Source: Pseudofrankia saprophytica (GTDB lineage Bacteria; Actinomycetota; Actinomycetes; Frankiales; Frankiaceae). Taken from it: a stretch of DNA of 64,000 bases. Both the position numbers and the translations under genes were made by a program. The notes under the pieces were generated by a model, which saw nothing but the letters and a program-made list of their open reading frames with translations, was not told the DNA's origin and searched no databases. Numbering within the stretch: position 1 is the stretch's first letter; every line of letters begins with the position of its first letter. The DNA lies in the NCBI RefSeq assembly GCF_000235425.2, contig NZ_KI912266.1, positions 6,613,141-6,677,140 on the forward strand, written 5' to 3'. This document shows, one piece after another, positions 52,542-60,439 of the stretch.

Positions 52542-54713
52542 ATGAGCACAACCGGCCGGCTTGCCCAGGACAAATCCAAGCCGGCCAAGCACGTCGATGT
52601 TGATGATGAAGGTGTGCGGATAGGCGAGAGGGTAGAAAAGGCCGTAGCAGGGCTCGCCTTGCTGGTCGGCTCGGCAGTGGCGGTAGTCGTCGCGTGGCAG
52701 GCGGGGCAGGGTGTCGCGGCGACGGCGGTCGCGGTGCTGGTCGGAGCCCCAGGACTGGCCTTGGCATGGGCGACCTTCAGAGCCGACCGTCGGGACGCCG
52801 CTGCCGCGGACACCGAGGTTGCCGGCGTGGCGGATCGACTAGCCGACCAGACTCGACGGCAGTGGTCAGCAGAGGCGGGTCGACGCGATCTCAACCAGCC
52901 GACGCTGGACGTCGCGTGGGAGCCCGCCAGCACATCCCTGTCCCAGCCGTGGGCCTTGCTGCAGCGGCGGGCCCGGGCCAGCGTCGGCTGGCGTCCGCCA
53001 GAACAACCGGCTGAGAGCCCAGCGCAACTCGCCGGCGTCGGGAGCGAACTCGTCCAGGTGTTGGCCCGAGTGCCCACCGGCCGGGTGATCGTGCTCGGCG
53101 AGCCTGGAACAGGCAAGACGACGCTCCTCATCCGCCTCGTCCTGGACCTGCTCGACCGGCGCATGCCGGGCGGACCGGTGCCGCTACTCATTCCGCTCGC
53201 GTCGTTCGATCCCGACCGGGACACGTTCTCCCGCTGGTTGGAAGCCCAGATCATTCGTGAGAATCAGTGGCTAGAAACGCGCTCGGCCGCCAGGATCAGC
53301 CGCGCCCGTGCCCTCCTCGACGCCAGACTGGTCCTGCCAATACTGGACGGTCTTGACGAAGTCCGCGCGACTGGCCGCGATCGGGTCATCGCCGCCATCA
53401 ACACCGCCGTCGCCGACGGCCAGCCACTCGTGCTTAGCAGCCGAGTAAAAGCATTTCGTCATGCCATTCGCCCAGGCCGAGGCCGGCTTATCCATGTCGA
53501 CGGCGCCGTCGCGATCCGACTGCGCCCGCTGGATCCCGCACAGACAGCTGCATATCTCATCGACTCCGCTGGCGGCCACGGTCCTGAACGCTGGGCCTCT
53601 GTCCTCACTGCCGTGACCACCAGTCCGGCGTGTCCAGTTGCCGAGGCTCTCTCCACGCCGCTGATGGCCAATCTGGCCCGCGCCATCTACAACCCCCCGC
53701 GATGCGAGGCCGCTAGCGGCCTTCCCGACCCAGCCGAGCTGTGCGACGCGGCTCGTTTTCCCACTCGCGCCGCCATCGAGGAGCACCTCCTTGACGGACT
53801 CGTCCCCGCCGCCTACCGACCGCACCCAGAGCAGGCACGGCAGTGGTCAGCTGACCAAGCCATCGACTACCTTAGATTCTTGGCCCGCCATCTCGAACAT
53901 CGCCAGCGCACCACCGGCCTCGCCTGGTGGGAAATACATCGCGCTACACCAAAAACATACATTTCCCTCACAGCCACCACCGCCTTCGGGCTCGCGCTCG
54001 GGCTCGCCTTTGGCGCTGTATGTGGACTCCAATACGGCTTCCTCTTCGGATTCCCATTTGGATTCACGACTGGACTAACATTCAGTGTTCCCCTCGGGCT
54101 CGCAGCCAGGGGGCGCAGCATGACTCCGAGAGGGATATTTCTACACCGCCCACGACTAGTCGATCTTTGCGGCAGGCTCGGGGGCCTGCTCACGGTTGGA
54201 CTCGGAATCGGGGTCGCGGTGGGAATCGCGCTCGGAATTGGGGCCGAGACAGAGCTCGGACTCACGTTTGGAATCGTTTTCGGAATCGCGGGCGAAATCG
54301 CGTTTGTGCTGGCATTTGGACTCGGGCTCGACACAACGATTGATACCCCACGATCCGCAGACCCGCGATCCGTACTCGCCAAGGACCGATCGAATGCGTT
54401 CGCGTTAGGGCTCACAGTCGGCATAGTGTTCGGGCTTGCGATTGGGATTGCCTTCGCGATCATGTTCGGGCTTGCGACCGGGCTTGCGGCCGGGCTTGCC
54501 GTTGGGCTCGCATTCGGACTCACTATCCCACTCGCCTCAGCGTGGGCCCGGTTCCGTATCGCCTGTCTGTGGTTGGCCTGGCGCGGCCATCTACCCGTCC
54601 GGCTGATGGCTTTCCTGTCCGATAGCCACAAGCGGGGAATTCTCCGACAAGCCGGAGCAACATGGGAATTCCGCCATGCCAACCTTCAACATCGCCTCGC
54701 GACCCAGCGCTGA
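52542..54713 (+). CDS. NACHT-type STAND ATPase with glycine-rich membrane domain
   Basis: About 723 residues. An N-terminal hydrophobic stretch (GLALLVGSAVAVVVAWQAGQ) precedes the NACHT domain: Walker A VIVLGEPGTGKTTLLIRLVL (about 183-202), Walker B LVLPILDGLDEVRATGRDRV (about 262-281) and LSSRVKAFRH. Residues about 480-666 are almost wholly hydrophobic with Gly every two to four positions (LGLAFGAVCGLQYGFLFGF, GIGVAVGIALGIG), typical of tight multi-pass packing. The end, WEFRHANLQHRLA, is a conserved ending of actinobacterial NACHT proteins. STAND ATPases are switch proteins, some of them phage sensors. ATG 52542 is preferred; GTG 52506 is possible. Confidence 0.8.
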   Translation: MSTTGRLAQDKSKPAKHVDVDDEGVRIGERVEKAVAGLALLVGSAVAVVVAWQAGQGVAATAVAVLVGAPGLALAWATFRADRRDAAAADTEVAGVADRLADQTRRQWSAEAGRRDLNQPTLDVAWEPASTSLSQPWALLQRRARASVGWRPPEQPAESPAQLAGVGSELVQVLARVPTGRVIVLGEPGTGKTTLLIRLVLDLLDRRMPGGPVPLLIPLASFDPDRDTFSRWLEAQIIRENQWLETRSAARISRARALLDARLVLPILDGLDEVRATGRDRVIAAINTAVADGQPLVLSSRVKAFRHAIRPGRGRLIHVDGAVAIRLRPLDPAQTAAYLIDSAGGHGPERWASVLTAVTTSPACPVAEALSTPLMANLARAIYNPPRCEAASGLPDPAELCDAARFPTRAAIEEHLLDGLVPAAYRPHPEQARQWSADQAIDYLRFLARHLEHRQRTTGLAWWEIHRATPKTYISLTATTAFGLALGLAFGAVCGLQYGFLFGFPFGFTTGLTFSVPLGLAARGRSMTPRGIFLHRPRLVDLCGRLGGLLTVGLGIGVAVGIALGIGAETELGLTFGIVFGIAGEIAFVLAFGLGLDTTIDTPRSADPRSVLAKDRSNAFALGLTVGIVFGLAIGIAFAIMFGLATGLAAGLAVGLAFGLTIPLASAWARFRIACLWLAWRGHLPVRLMAFLSDSHKRGILRQAGATWEFRHANLQHRLATQR

Positions 54714-54820
54714 ATCTGCCAAATGCTGGTCGCGGACGCTGATCCAGCTGCGAAGGTTCGTCCCGCCCGCGGATGCAAGGCACGTGCAGGCTGAAGCGTT
54801 GCCCGACTGGCACTCCGTGA

Positions 54821-54834
54821 GGTACTTAGGTACC
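54821..54834 (+). promoter_or_regulatory. GGTAC direct repeat upstream of RHH copy 2
   Basis: GGTACTTAGGTACC at the same relative place as GGTACGTCGGTACC before copy 1. TTGCCC 17-18 bases upstream could be the -35 box of the module promoter. Autoregulation by the RHH protein is inferred. Confidence 0.45.
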
Positions 54835-54857
54835 CTGGTGCCGGGAGGTGAGCGGTT

Positions 54858-55139
54858 ATGACGACCGCGGGACCGCGCCGTCAGGCGCCGCTGAAGGTCG
54901 ACCCGGCGACGGACGAGCTGATCTCGCAGGCGGCGCACTTCCTTGGTATGTCGAAGAAGGACCTCGTCGCCGAGGCCGTGCAGATCTACCTGAAGCAGCG
55001 CCGCGAGGAGATCCGCCTGGGGATGGTCGCCTCGATGAGGGTCCTCGACGGCTCCCTCTCGGCGAGCGTCGCAGCGCTGACCGGGCTATCCCCTGAGCGG
55101 ATCGAGCAACTCGGCGGCGCCGGAGACTGGGAGACCTGA
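54858..55139 (+). CDS. ribbon-helix-helix protein, copy 2, first gene of a two-gene module
   Basis: 93 residues, the same length as copy 1 at 34028-34309 and highly similar over the whole length. RHH region: PLKVDPATDELISQAAHFLG, then MSKKDLVAEAVQIYLKQRRE. The second half LDGSLSASVAALTGLSPERI may bind the partner. GGGAGGTGAGC 9 bases before the ATG is a strong ribosome site. The partner gene starts 5 bases after the stop. Order (small DNA-binding protein first, larger protein second) fits toxin-antitoxin organisation. Confidence 0.85.
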   Translation: MTTAGPRRQAPLKVDPATDELISQAAHFLGMSKKDLVAEAVQIYLKQRREEIRLGMVASMRVLDGSLSASVAALTGLSPERIEQLGGAGDWET

Positions 55140-55144
55140 CCCCG

Positions 55145-55903
55145 ATGCCCGTCCGACCCACCCTGCGCTGCCTCCGCGAGGATCTGCGCCTGCCCGTCCC
55201 ACCGGCCAGCACACCGCTCGACCAGGTCGACCATCCCCTCCTGGCCAAGGCGACCGAGCAGTTCGCGGATCCAGACACCCCGCATGAACGGATCCGGGCC
55301 GTCGACGATGTCGTCCTGTTCAAGGTCAAGATCGGCCGTTGGCGTGGCGCGGCCTATTCCGATGACGCCACCGAGGTCCACGCTTGGCTGGTCGCGGCCG
55401 GCATCCGCGAGGACGGCTCATCCGAGGACTTCTACACGGCCCTGCACGCCCAGGCCCGCGCCGCTCGGCAGCGCTTTAACGCCGACCACGACAAACCGCT
55501 CACGACCGACACCCACAGCCACCACCTGCTCCCCGGACCCGACGACGAGGACCGCTACCGCCTCGAAGCCGGCACCCGGCTCGCACTCCGCCTCGACGCC
55601 ACCGTCCGCGACCTCACCCGCGGCTCCCTACGCGACGGCCACGAACACGCCGCCGACCTCGCCGGCTTCCGCCTCGGCATCCTCATCCGCGCCGATCACG
55701 GCCACGAGACCTACGTCGCCGTCCGGATCACCGGCTCCGTCCCGGCCAACCTCACCGCGGTGATCCTCGCCCGCGTCCCCGGCTGCGCCCCCGACGGCTG
55801 GTTCCCCGAGTACGCCCTCCCTGAACGCCACCTGCTCCCCGCCGAACAAGCCTGGTCCAACCTCATGGACCCCAAAGCCGCCGCACACCTCCTCGACGAC
55901 TAG
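55145..55903 (+). CDS. unrecognised protein paired with RHH copy 2, possible toxin
   Basis: 252 residues, no family recognised. The first ~95 residues contain HERIRAVDDVVLFKVKIGRW and RGAAYSDDATEVHAWLVAAG, an alpha/beta region with conserved-looking polar residues. The central region is rich in His and Asp (DTHSHHLLPGPDDED), possibly metal binding, followed by ADHGHETYVAVRITG and a Trp-containing C terminus. There is no signal peptide or membrane helix. It is 5 bases behind the RHH gene and is the gene that copy 1 has lost. A toxin role is inferred only from module structure; a ligand-binding accessory protein is an alternative. Confidence 0.65.
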   Translation: MPVRPTLRCLREDLRLPVPPASTPLDQVDHPLLAKATEQFADPDTPHERIRAVDDVVLFKVKIGRWRGAAYSDDATEVHAWLVAAGIREDGSSEDFYTALHAQARAARQRFNADHDKPLTTDTHSHHLLPGPDDEDRYRLEAGTRLALRLDATVRDLTRGSLRDGHEHAADLAGFRLGILIRADHGHETYVAVRITGSVPANLTAVILARVPGCAPDGWFPEYALPERHLLPAEQAWSNLMDPKAAAHLLDD

Positions 55904-56082
55904 CAATAGCCAGGCTCGACCTCCGCAGGGACGAACTGCCGGTCGCGCTCGCCCGGTCTACGGGGTGCTGGCGTCGCTGGGTTCCCGCTCGCCGACATAT
56001 CAGCAGTACTGAGCCGCGCGGCGGCGCGTCGATCGACCCAGATCGCCACGCGGCTCTGTCGGCGTGGCCAGCCGATGGCCAC

Positions 56083-56247
56083 GCCCCAGCAGCCACGCTC
56101 AGCGACGACACCCCCGACAATGATCGAGTCCACGCCGAGTCCACAGACACCCGCTCACAGCCACCTCTAGCCGGCCACGACCGGACACCCAGCGTCACGG
56201 AGATCGCTCCAGCCGCCGAGCTCCCCTACGGTGATTTTGGCCTCTGA
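56083..56247 (+). pseudogene. C-terminal remnant of a second integrase gene
   Basis: The frame ending at TGA 56245-56247 reads ATLSDDTPDNDRVHAESTDT, PLAGHDRTPSVTEIAPAAEL, then PYGDFGL, nearly identical to the last ~55 residues of the integrase at 32053-33699. Upstream of about 56083 the similarity ends and no catalytic box is present. The remnant lies 21 bases before the right attachment repeat, where a complete integrase gene would be expected. The second element therefore lost its integrase body and now depends on the other one. Confidence 0.85.
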
Positions 56248-56268
56248 CCAGCACAGACGCCCCGCCAA

Positions 56269-57459
56269 TCAGCCCTTCAGCAGCTGCCGGGCCATCACTA
56301 CCCGCTGGATCTGGTTGGTGCCTTCGTAGATCTGGGTGATCTTGGCGTCGCGCATCATCCGTTCGACGGGGAAGTCGCGGGTGTAGCCGGCGCCGCCGAA
56401 GAGCTGGACGGCGTCGGTGGTCACCGACATCGCCGTGTCGGAGGCGAAGCATTTGGCGGCGGCGGTGATGAAGCCGAGGTTCGGCTCGCCGCGCTCGGCC
56501 CGGGCGGCGGCGACGTAGACCATGTGCCGCGCCGCCTCCACCCGCATCGCCATGTCCGCGAGCATGAACGCCACGGCCTGGTTGTCGGCGATCGGCCGGC
56601 CGAACTGCTTGCGGTCCTTCGTGTAGGCGATCGACGCGTCCAGCGCTCCCTGGGCGATGCCGACCGCCTGCGCGCCGATCGTCGGGCGGGTGTGGTCGAG
56701 GGTGGCCAGCGCGGTGCGCAGGCCGGTGCCGGGGGCGCCGATGATCCGGTCGCCGGGGATCCGGCAGTCGGTGAAGTGGATCTCCCGGGTCGGCGAGCCC
56801 TTGATACCGAGCTTGCGTTCCTTGGAGCCGACCTCGAAGCCCGGGTCGTCCTTGTGCACGACGAACGCCGAGATCCCGTCGACCTTGCGGGCCGCGTCCG
56901 GATCGGTCACCACCATCACCGTGTACCAGGTCGAGATCCCGGCGTTGGTGATCCAGCACTTGGTGCCGGAAAGGATCCAGTCCGACCCGTCGCGGGTGGC
57001 GCGTGCCCGCATCGAGGCGGTGTCCGAGCCGGCTTCCCGCTCGGACAGGGCGTAGGAGACCATCGCCTCGCCGGCGGCGACCGACGGCAGCACCTGCTTC
57101 TTCAGCTCCTCCGATCCGGCGAGCAGGATCGGCATGGTGCCGAGCTTGTTCACCGCCGGGATCAGCGAGCTCGACGCGCAGCCGCGGGCGACCTCCTCGA
57201 TCACGATGCAGGTCGCGACCGAGTCCGCACCCTCGCCGCCGTACTCGGCCGGGACGTGCACGGCGGCGAACCCGGCCCGGTTCAGCGCGTCGAGCGCCTC
57301 CTGCGGGAAGCGCTCGTGCTCGTCGACGTCCGCCGCATGCGGAACGATCTCGGACTCGACGAGGTCACGCACCGCCTCGCGCAGCGCGACGTGCTCGTCC
57401 GGCAGCCGGTACAGATCGAAACCGGAGTCCACCTTTGGCCTTCTTCCTGCCTCGCTCAT
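56269..57459 (-). CDS. acyl-CoA dehydrogenase (FadE type), island integration target
   Basis: A 396-residue FAD-dependent enzyme of fatty-acid beta-oxidation. Motifs include VSYALSEREAGSDTASMRAR (FAD/substrate loop), WILSGTKCWITNAGISTWYT, and the C-terminal AVQLFGGAGYTRDFPVERMM and ITQIYEGTNQIQRVV with catalytic Glu about 379. ATG at 57459 begins the normal N terminus (LPDEHVALREAVRDLVESEI). It lies 64 bases after the 3-hydroxyacyl-CoA dehydrogenase gene on the same strand, so a beta-oxidation operon. Its last ~11 codons come from the integrated element: the chromosomal original reads VVMSRQLLKG (8247-8280), the present one VVMARQLLKG, so the enzyme is restored. Confidence 0.95.
   Translation of the reverse strand: MSEAGRRPKVDSGFDLYRLPDEHVALREAVRDLVESEIVPHAADVDEHERFPQEALDALNRAGFAAVHVPAEYGGEGADSVATCIVIEEVARGCASSSLIPAVNKLGTMPILLAGSEELKKQVLPSVAAGEAMVSYALSEREAGSDTASMRARATRDGSDWILSGTKCWITNAGISTWYTVMVVTDPDAARKVDGISAFVVHKDDPGFEVGSKERKLGIKGSPTREIHFTDCRIPGDRIIGAPGTGLRTALATLDHTRPTIGAQAVGIAQGALDASIAYTKDRKQFGRPIADNQAVAFMLADMAMRVEAARHMVYVAAARAERGEPNLGFITAAAKCFASDTAMSVTTDAVQLFGGAGYTRDFPVERMMRDAKITQIYEGTNQIQRVVMARQLLKG
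56303..56340. other. right attachment site (attR) of the island
   Basis: Identical over 38 bases to 8281-8318. It lies in the 3' end of the acyl-CoA dehydrogenase gene. The bases to its left (56269-56302) are island DNA and supply the last codons and stop of that gene. Confidence 0.85.
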
Positions 57460-57523
57460 GAAGCGCTCGCCGTGCCACCCGGGCGGCCCCCGCGACTCAC
57501 GTCCCGCGGCGCCAGCCCTGGCC

Positions 57524-58411
57524 TTAGCCGCGGTAGTCGTGGAAGCCGCGACCGCTCTTCTTGCCAAGCAGACCCGCGTCCACCATCCGTGCGAGCAGCG
57601 GCGGCGACGAGTACAGCGGCTCCTTGAACTCGTCGTACATCGACTCGGCGACGGCCTTGACCGTGTCCAGGCCGATCAGGTCGGACAGCCGAAGCGGGCC
57701 CATCGGGTGGCTGCAGCCGAGCACCATGCCGTTGTCGATGTCGTCAGCCGAGGCGAAGCCGGACTCAAACATCCGGATCGCCGATAGCAGGTACGGGATG
57801 AGCAGCGCGTTCACCACGAAGCCGGCCCGGTCCTGCGACGAGATCACCTGCTTGCCGAGCAGGCCGGTGACGAAGGCCCGCGCGCTGTCCTTCGTGGCCT
57901 CGGTGGTCAGCAGCGACGGGACCAGCTCGACGAGCGGCATCACCGGCACGGGGTTGAAGAAGTGGATCCCGATGACCCGGTCGGGCCGGCTCGTCGCCAT
58001 GCCCAGCTTCATGATCGGGATGGACGACGTGTTCGACGCGAAGATGGCCTCAGGGGTCGCGATGACCTTGTCGAGCGTCGAGAAGATCTCGGTCTTGAGC
58101 TGCTCGTTCTCGGCGATCGCCTCGATCACCAGCTGCCGGTCGCCGAAGTCACCCAGGTCGGTCGTGAAGGCCACCCGGCCCCAGGTCGCGTCCCGGTCCT
58201 CGGCGGACAGCTTGCCCCGCTTGACCGCCCGGTCCAGCGACGTGGCGACCCGCGACCGTCCGGCCTCCACCGCGCCGGCGTCGACCTCGCGTACCAGCAC
58301 GTCGACGCCAGCCCGCGCGGCGATCTCGACGATGCCGGACCCCATCAGGCCACAGCCGACGACCCCCAGACGATCAACCGCCGGCAACTCGACCTGCTCG
58401 CCGTCCACCAC
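57524..58411 (-). CDS. fadB2: 3-hydroxyacyl-CoA / 3-hydroxybutyryl-CoA dehydrogenase
   Basis: A 295-residue NAD-dependent enzyme. The Rossmann motif is LGVVGCGLMGSGIVEIAARA (about 15-34). It continues with LVIEAIAENEQLKTEIFSTL, ASNTSSIPI, and IGIHFFNPVPVMPLVELV with the catalytic His; the C-terminal domain has NGMVLGCSHPMGPLRLSDLI. It oxidises 3-hydroxyacyl-CoA in beta-oxidation or in PHB/butyrate metabolism. The GTG start at 58411 has GGAGGA 6 bases upstream. It is followed on the same strand by the acyl-CoA dehydrogenase gene, its pathway partner. Confidence 0.92.
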   Translation of the reverse strand: MVDGEQVELPAVDRLGVVGCGLMGSGIVEIAARAGVDVLVREVDAGAVEAGRSRVATSLDRAVKRGKLSAEDRDATWGRVAFTTDLGDFGDRQLVIEAIAENEQLKTEIFSTLDKVIATPEAIFASNTSSIPIMKLGMATSRPDRVIGIHFFNPVPVMPLVELVPSLLTTEATKDSARAFVTGLLGKQVISSQDRAGFVVNALLIPYLLSAIRMFESGFASADDIDNGMVLGCSHPMGPLRLSDLIGLDTVKAVAESMYDEFKEPLYSSPPLLARMVDAGLLGKKSGRGFHDYRG

Positions 58412-58563
58412 GAGTCCTCCTCCGCTCGCGCGCCCTGCCTCGGGTTTCCGCGCTCATGCCGACCTGGCCCGGTCGTCCATCTTCCCTGTTAGGAAGACCG
58501 ACTTTAGGACGTCCAGCCAAATGGGCTCGACGTCACCCCAGGGTGACCGTCCGGCGCGACCCG

Positions 58564-58607
58564 CCTGGTCCCATCCCCTCGAGAACCTGGTCCCATCCCC
58601 TCGAAGA
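58564..58607. repeat. 22-bp tandem repeat between fadB2-like and HxlR genes
   Basis: CCTGGTCCCATCCCCTCG occurs twice in tandem (58564 and 58586, unit 22 bases, last bases differing), then CCTGG begins a third unit. It lies in a 214-base gap without a gene, between the end of the HxlR gene and the start of the dehydrogenase gene. It may be a simple duplication or a regulator site. Confidence 0.6.
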
Positions 58608-58625
58608 CCTGGCGCCCAATCCACC

Positions 58626-59075
58626 CTAGCCCCGGTCGACAGGACCGTCAGCCGCGTGGGCGAGCGCCCGAGGCTCCCCGCTCCGCGCCGCCGGCGTTTT
58701 CTCCGCCGCCGCCTCCGAAATCGGCGCGGGAGCCGGCGCGGGGGCGGAAGCCGGGTGTTCCAGCGCCCATGCGCAGATGGCGGCCAACGGCTCACGCAGG
58801 GTCAGGCCGAGGTCGGTGAGGGCGTACTCGACGTGCTGGGGCGCGGCCTGCCGGACCACGGTGCGGGCGACCAGCCCGTCCGACTCCATCCCGCGCAGCG
58901 TCTCGGTCAGCACCTTCTGGGTGATGCCCGGCAGCCGGCGGCGCAGCTCGGCGTGCCGCTGCGGCCCGGCGAGCAGGGCGTAGACGACCAGCACCCGCCA
59001 CTTCGCCGCGAGCCGTTCCAGCGCCTGCCTGGTCGCGCAGGACTCCTCCAGCACGTCCGGGACCACGAGGGCCAT
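58626..59075 (-). CDS. HxlR-family transcriptional regulator
   Basis: A 149-residue winged-helix protein: RQALERLAAKWRVLVVYALL, GPQRHAELRRRLPGITQKVL, TETLRGMESDGLVARTVV and the wing HVEYALTDLGLTLREPLAAI are the standard HxlR elements. The C-terminal 45 residues are a Pro/Ala tail. An early Cys (EESCATRQAL) is the typical redox- or ligand-sensing position of this family. ATG 59075 follows GGAGGA at 7 bases; the longer frame upstream lacks one. It is divergent from the alpha/beta hydrolase gene, its probable target. Confidence 0.9.
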   Translation of the reverse strand: MALVVPDVLEESCATRQALERLAAKWRVLVVYALLAGPQRHAELRRRLPGITQKVLTETLRGMESDGLVARTVVRQAAPQHVEYALTDLGLTLREPLAAICAWALEHPASAPAPAPAPISEAAAEKTPAARSGEPRALAHAADGPVDRG

Positions 59076-59341
59076 TGACCGCTCCTCCGCCTTGGATCTG
59101 GGGCTCGACGTGCTCCAGCATCGCGCGGGCGCCGCGCCGGCGAGAAGCCGCACGGCCGCCACCGACGTCCGGCCGCTCCTGGTCCCACCGAGCCCGGCCC
59201 ATGGGTACTTGAAAGTTCCGTATGGCCCGCGCCACCCGCCGCGTCCTACGGTGACGCCGCGGCGACTCCCACCGCTGATCCATACCGCCGCTTCCCAGCA
59301 GTTCGCGCCGGGTTCCGCCGGCCGCGTAGACGAGGACGCTG

Positions 59342-60361
59342 ATGAGTTCCGCCCCGAGCACGGAGACCACCGACACCGCCCGCGTCGACACCGAGCTCAT
59401 CGACGCCGAGCGCGTCGAGTTCGCCAGCGAGGGCCTCCCCCTCGTCGGCGAGCTTCGCCTGCCCGCCGCCGCTGCCGCGGGCGGCGATGCCGGCGATGCC
59501 GGCGGCGCCGGCGGCGCCGGCGCAGACCGTGCCGTTGGAGTCGTGCTGACCGGTCCGTTCACGGGGGTGAAGGAACAGGTCGTCGGCCGGTACGCCGATC
59601 GGCTCGCCGCCGCCGGATTCGCCACGCTCGCGTTCGACCATCGGGGATTCGGCGAGAGCGGCGGACGCCGTGGCCACGAGGACAGCCAGGGCAAGCTGGC
59701 CGACCTGCGGGCGGCCGTGGACCTGCTGGCCAGCCGGCCGGAGGTCGACGCGAAGCGGATCGCCGTCGTCGGCGTGTGCCTGGGTGGTGGCTACGCCGTC
59801 CGGGCGGCGGCGACCGACCCGCGGCTGCGAGCCGTGGCCGGCATCGCCGGCGCCTACAACAGCCCGGCGTGGTTCGCCGAGCGCATGGGGCTGCCCGCCT
59901 ACCGGACGGCGCTCACGTCGTTCCTGGACGGCTATGACGAGCCGATGCCGGCGGTCGCGCCCGACGGCGGTGAGGCGGCGATGGGCGGCCCGGAGCCCTA
60001 TGCGTACTACGGAACCGCACGCTCGGCGTCGCCGCACTGGCGCAACGAGGTCACCCGGGGCTCGCTGCACTCGCTGATGACGCTGGACGCTCTCAGCGCG
60101 GCCCCACTGCTGGCGAGCGTCCCGCTGCTCATCGTGCACGGCCGGGCCGACGACTACTGCTCCCCCGAGCTGGCCGCCGAGATGCACCGGCGAACCGCCG
60201 CCGCCACCAGTGCCGGCGCCGGCGCCGGCACTGGCACTGGCACTGGCACTGCTGAGATCGTCTGGCTCGACACCACGTCGCACATCGACCTCTACGACGT
60301 GGAGCCCTACGTCAGCGAGGCGGTCGCCGCCACCGCCGCCTTCCTGCGCCGCCACTGCTGA
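59342..60361 (+). CDS. alpha/beta hydrolase, dienelactone-hydrolase-like
   Basis: A 339-residue protein. Elements: VGVVLTGPFTGVKEQVVGRY, then FATLAFDHRGFGESGGRRGH, nucleophile elbow VVGVCLGGGYAVRAAA, where the nucleophile is Cys as in dienelactone hydrolases, LLIVHGRADDYCSPELAAEM with the acid and TTSHIDLYDVEPYVSEAV with the His. Two low-complexity Gly/Ala insertions (around 45-60 and 292-303, the latter encoded by tandem GGCACT units) are unusual. Start ATG 59342 has GAGGA 7 bases upstream. The divergent HxlR gene probably regulates it. Substrate is unknown. Confidence 0.85.
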   Translation: MSSAPSTETTDTARVDTELIDAERVEFASEGLPLVGELRLPAAAAAGGDAGDAGGAGGAGADRAVGVVLTGPFTGVKEQVVGRYADRLAAAGFATLAFDHRGFGESGGRRGHEDSQGKLADLRAAVDLLASRPEVDAKRIAVVGVCLGGGYAVRAAATDPRLRAVAGIAGAYNSPAWFAERMGLPAYRTALTSFLDGYDEPMPAVAPDGGEAAMGGPEPYAYYGTARSASPHWRNEVTRGSLHSLMTLDALSAAPLLASVPLLIVHGRADDYCSPELAAEMHRRTAAATSAGAGAGTGTGTGTAEIVWLDTTSHIDLYDVEPYVSEAVAATAAFLRRHC

Positions 60362-60439
60362 GCGCACCGCCCCGAACCGCTGCCCGGACGCGGCGGACAC
60401 GGCGCTGGAGAGGCCGGGACGGGTCCAGGCCGGTGGACC

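Larger units (their letters stand above)
8281..56340. mobile_element. composite genomic island of about 48 kb, likely two tandem integrative elements
   Basis: Exact 38-bp direct repeats bound the region, both inside acyl-CoA dehydrogenase coding sequence. A third, degraded attachment-like site lies at 33723-33766. A complete xis-int pair sits just left of the middle site, and the C-terminal end of a related integrase sits just left of the right site. I infer two elements integrated one after the other, each with int at its right end: 8.3-33.8 kb and 33.8-56.3 kb. The cargo is a MobF relaxase, a RiPP operon, restriction and defence genes, nucleotide-metabolism genes and an RHH gene pair. No translocase or replication initiator was recognised. 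Confidence 0.85.

Noticed and set aside
60210..60250. Tandem GGCACT repeats as a regulatory or mobile repeat
   Set aside because: They lie in frame in the hydrolase gene and code for a Gly-Thr stretch; ordinary slippage in GC-rich coding sequence explains them.
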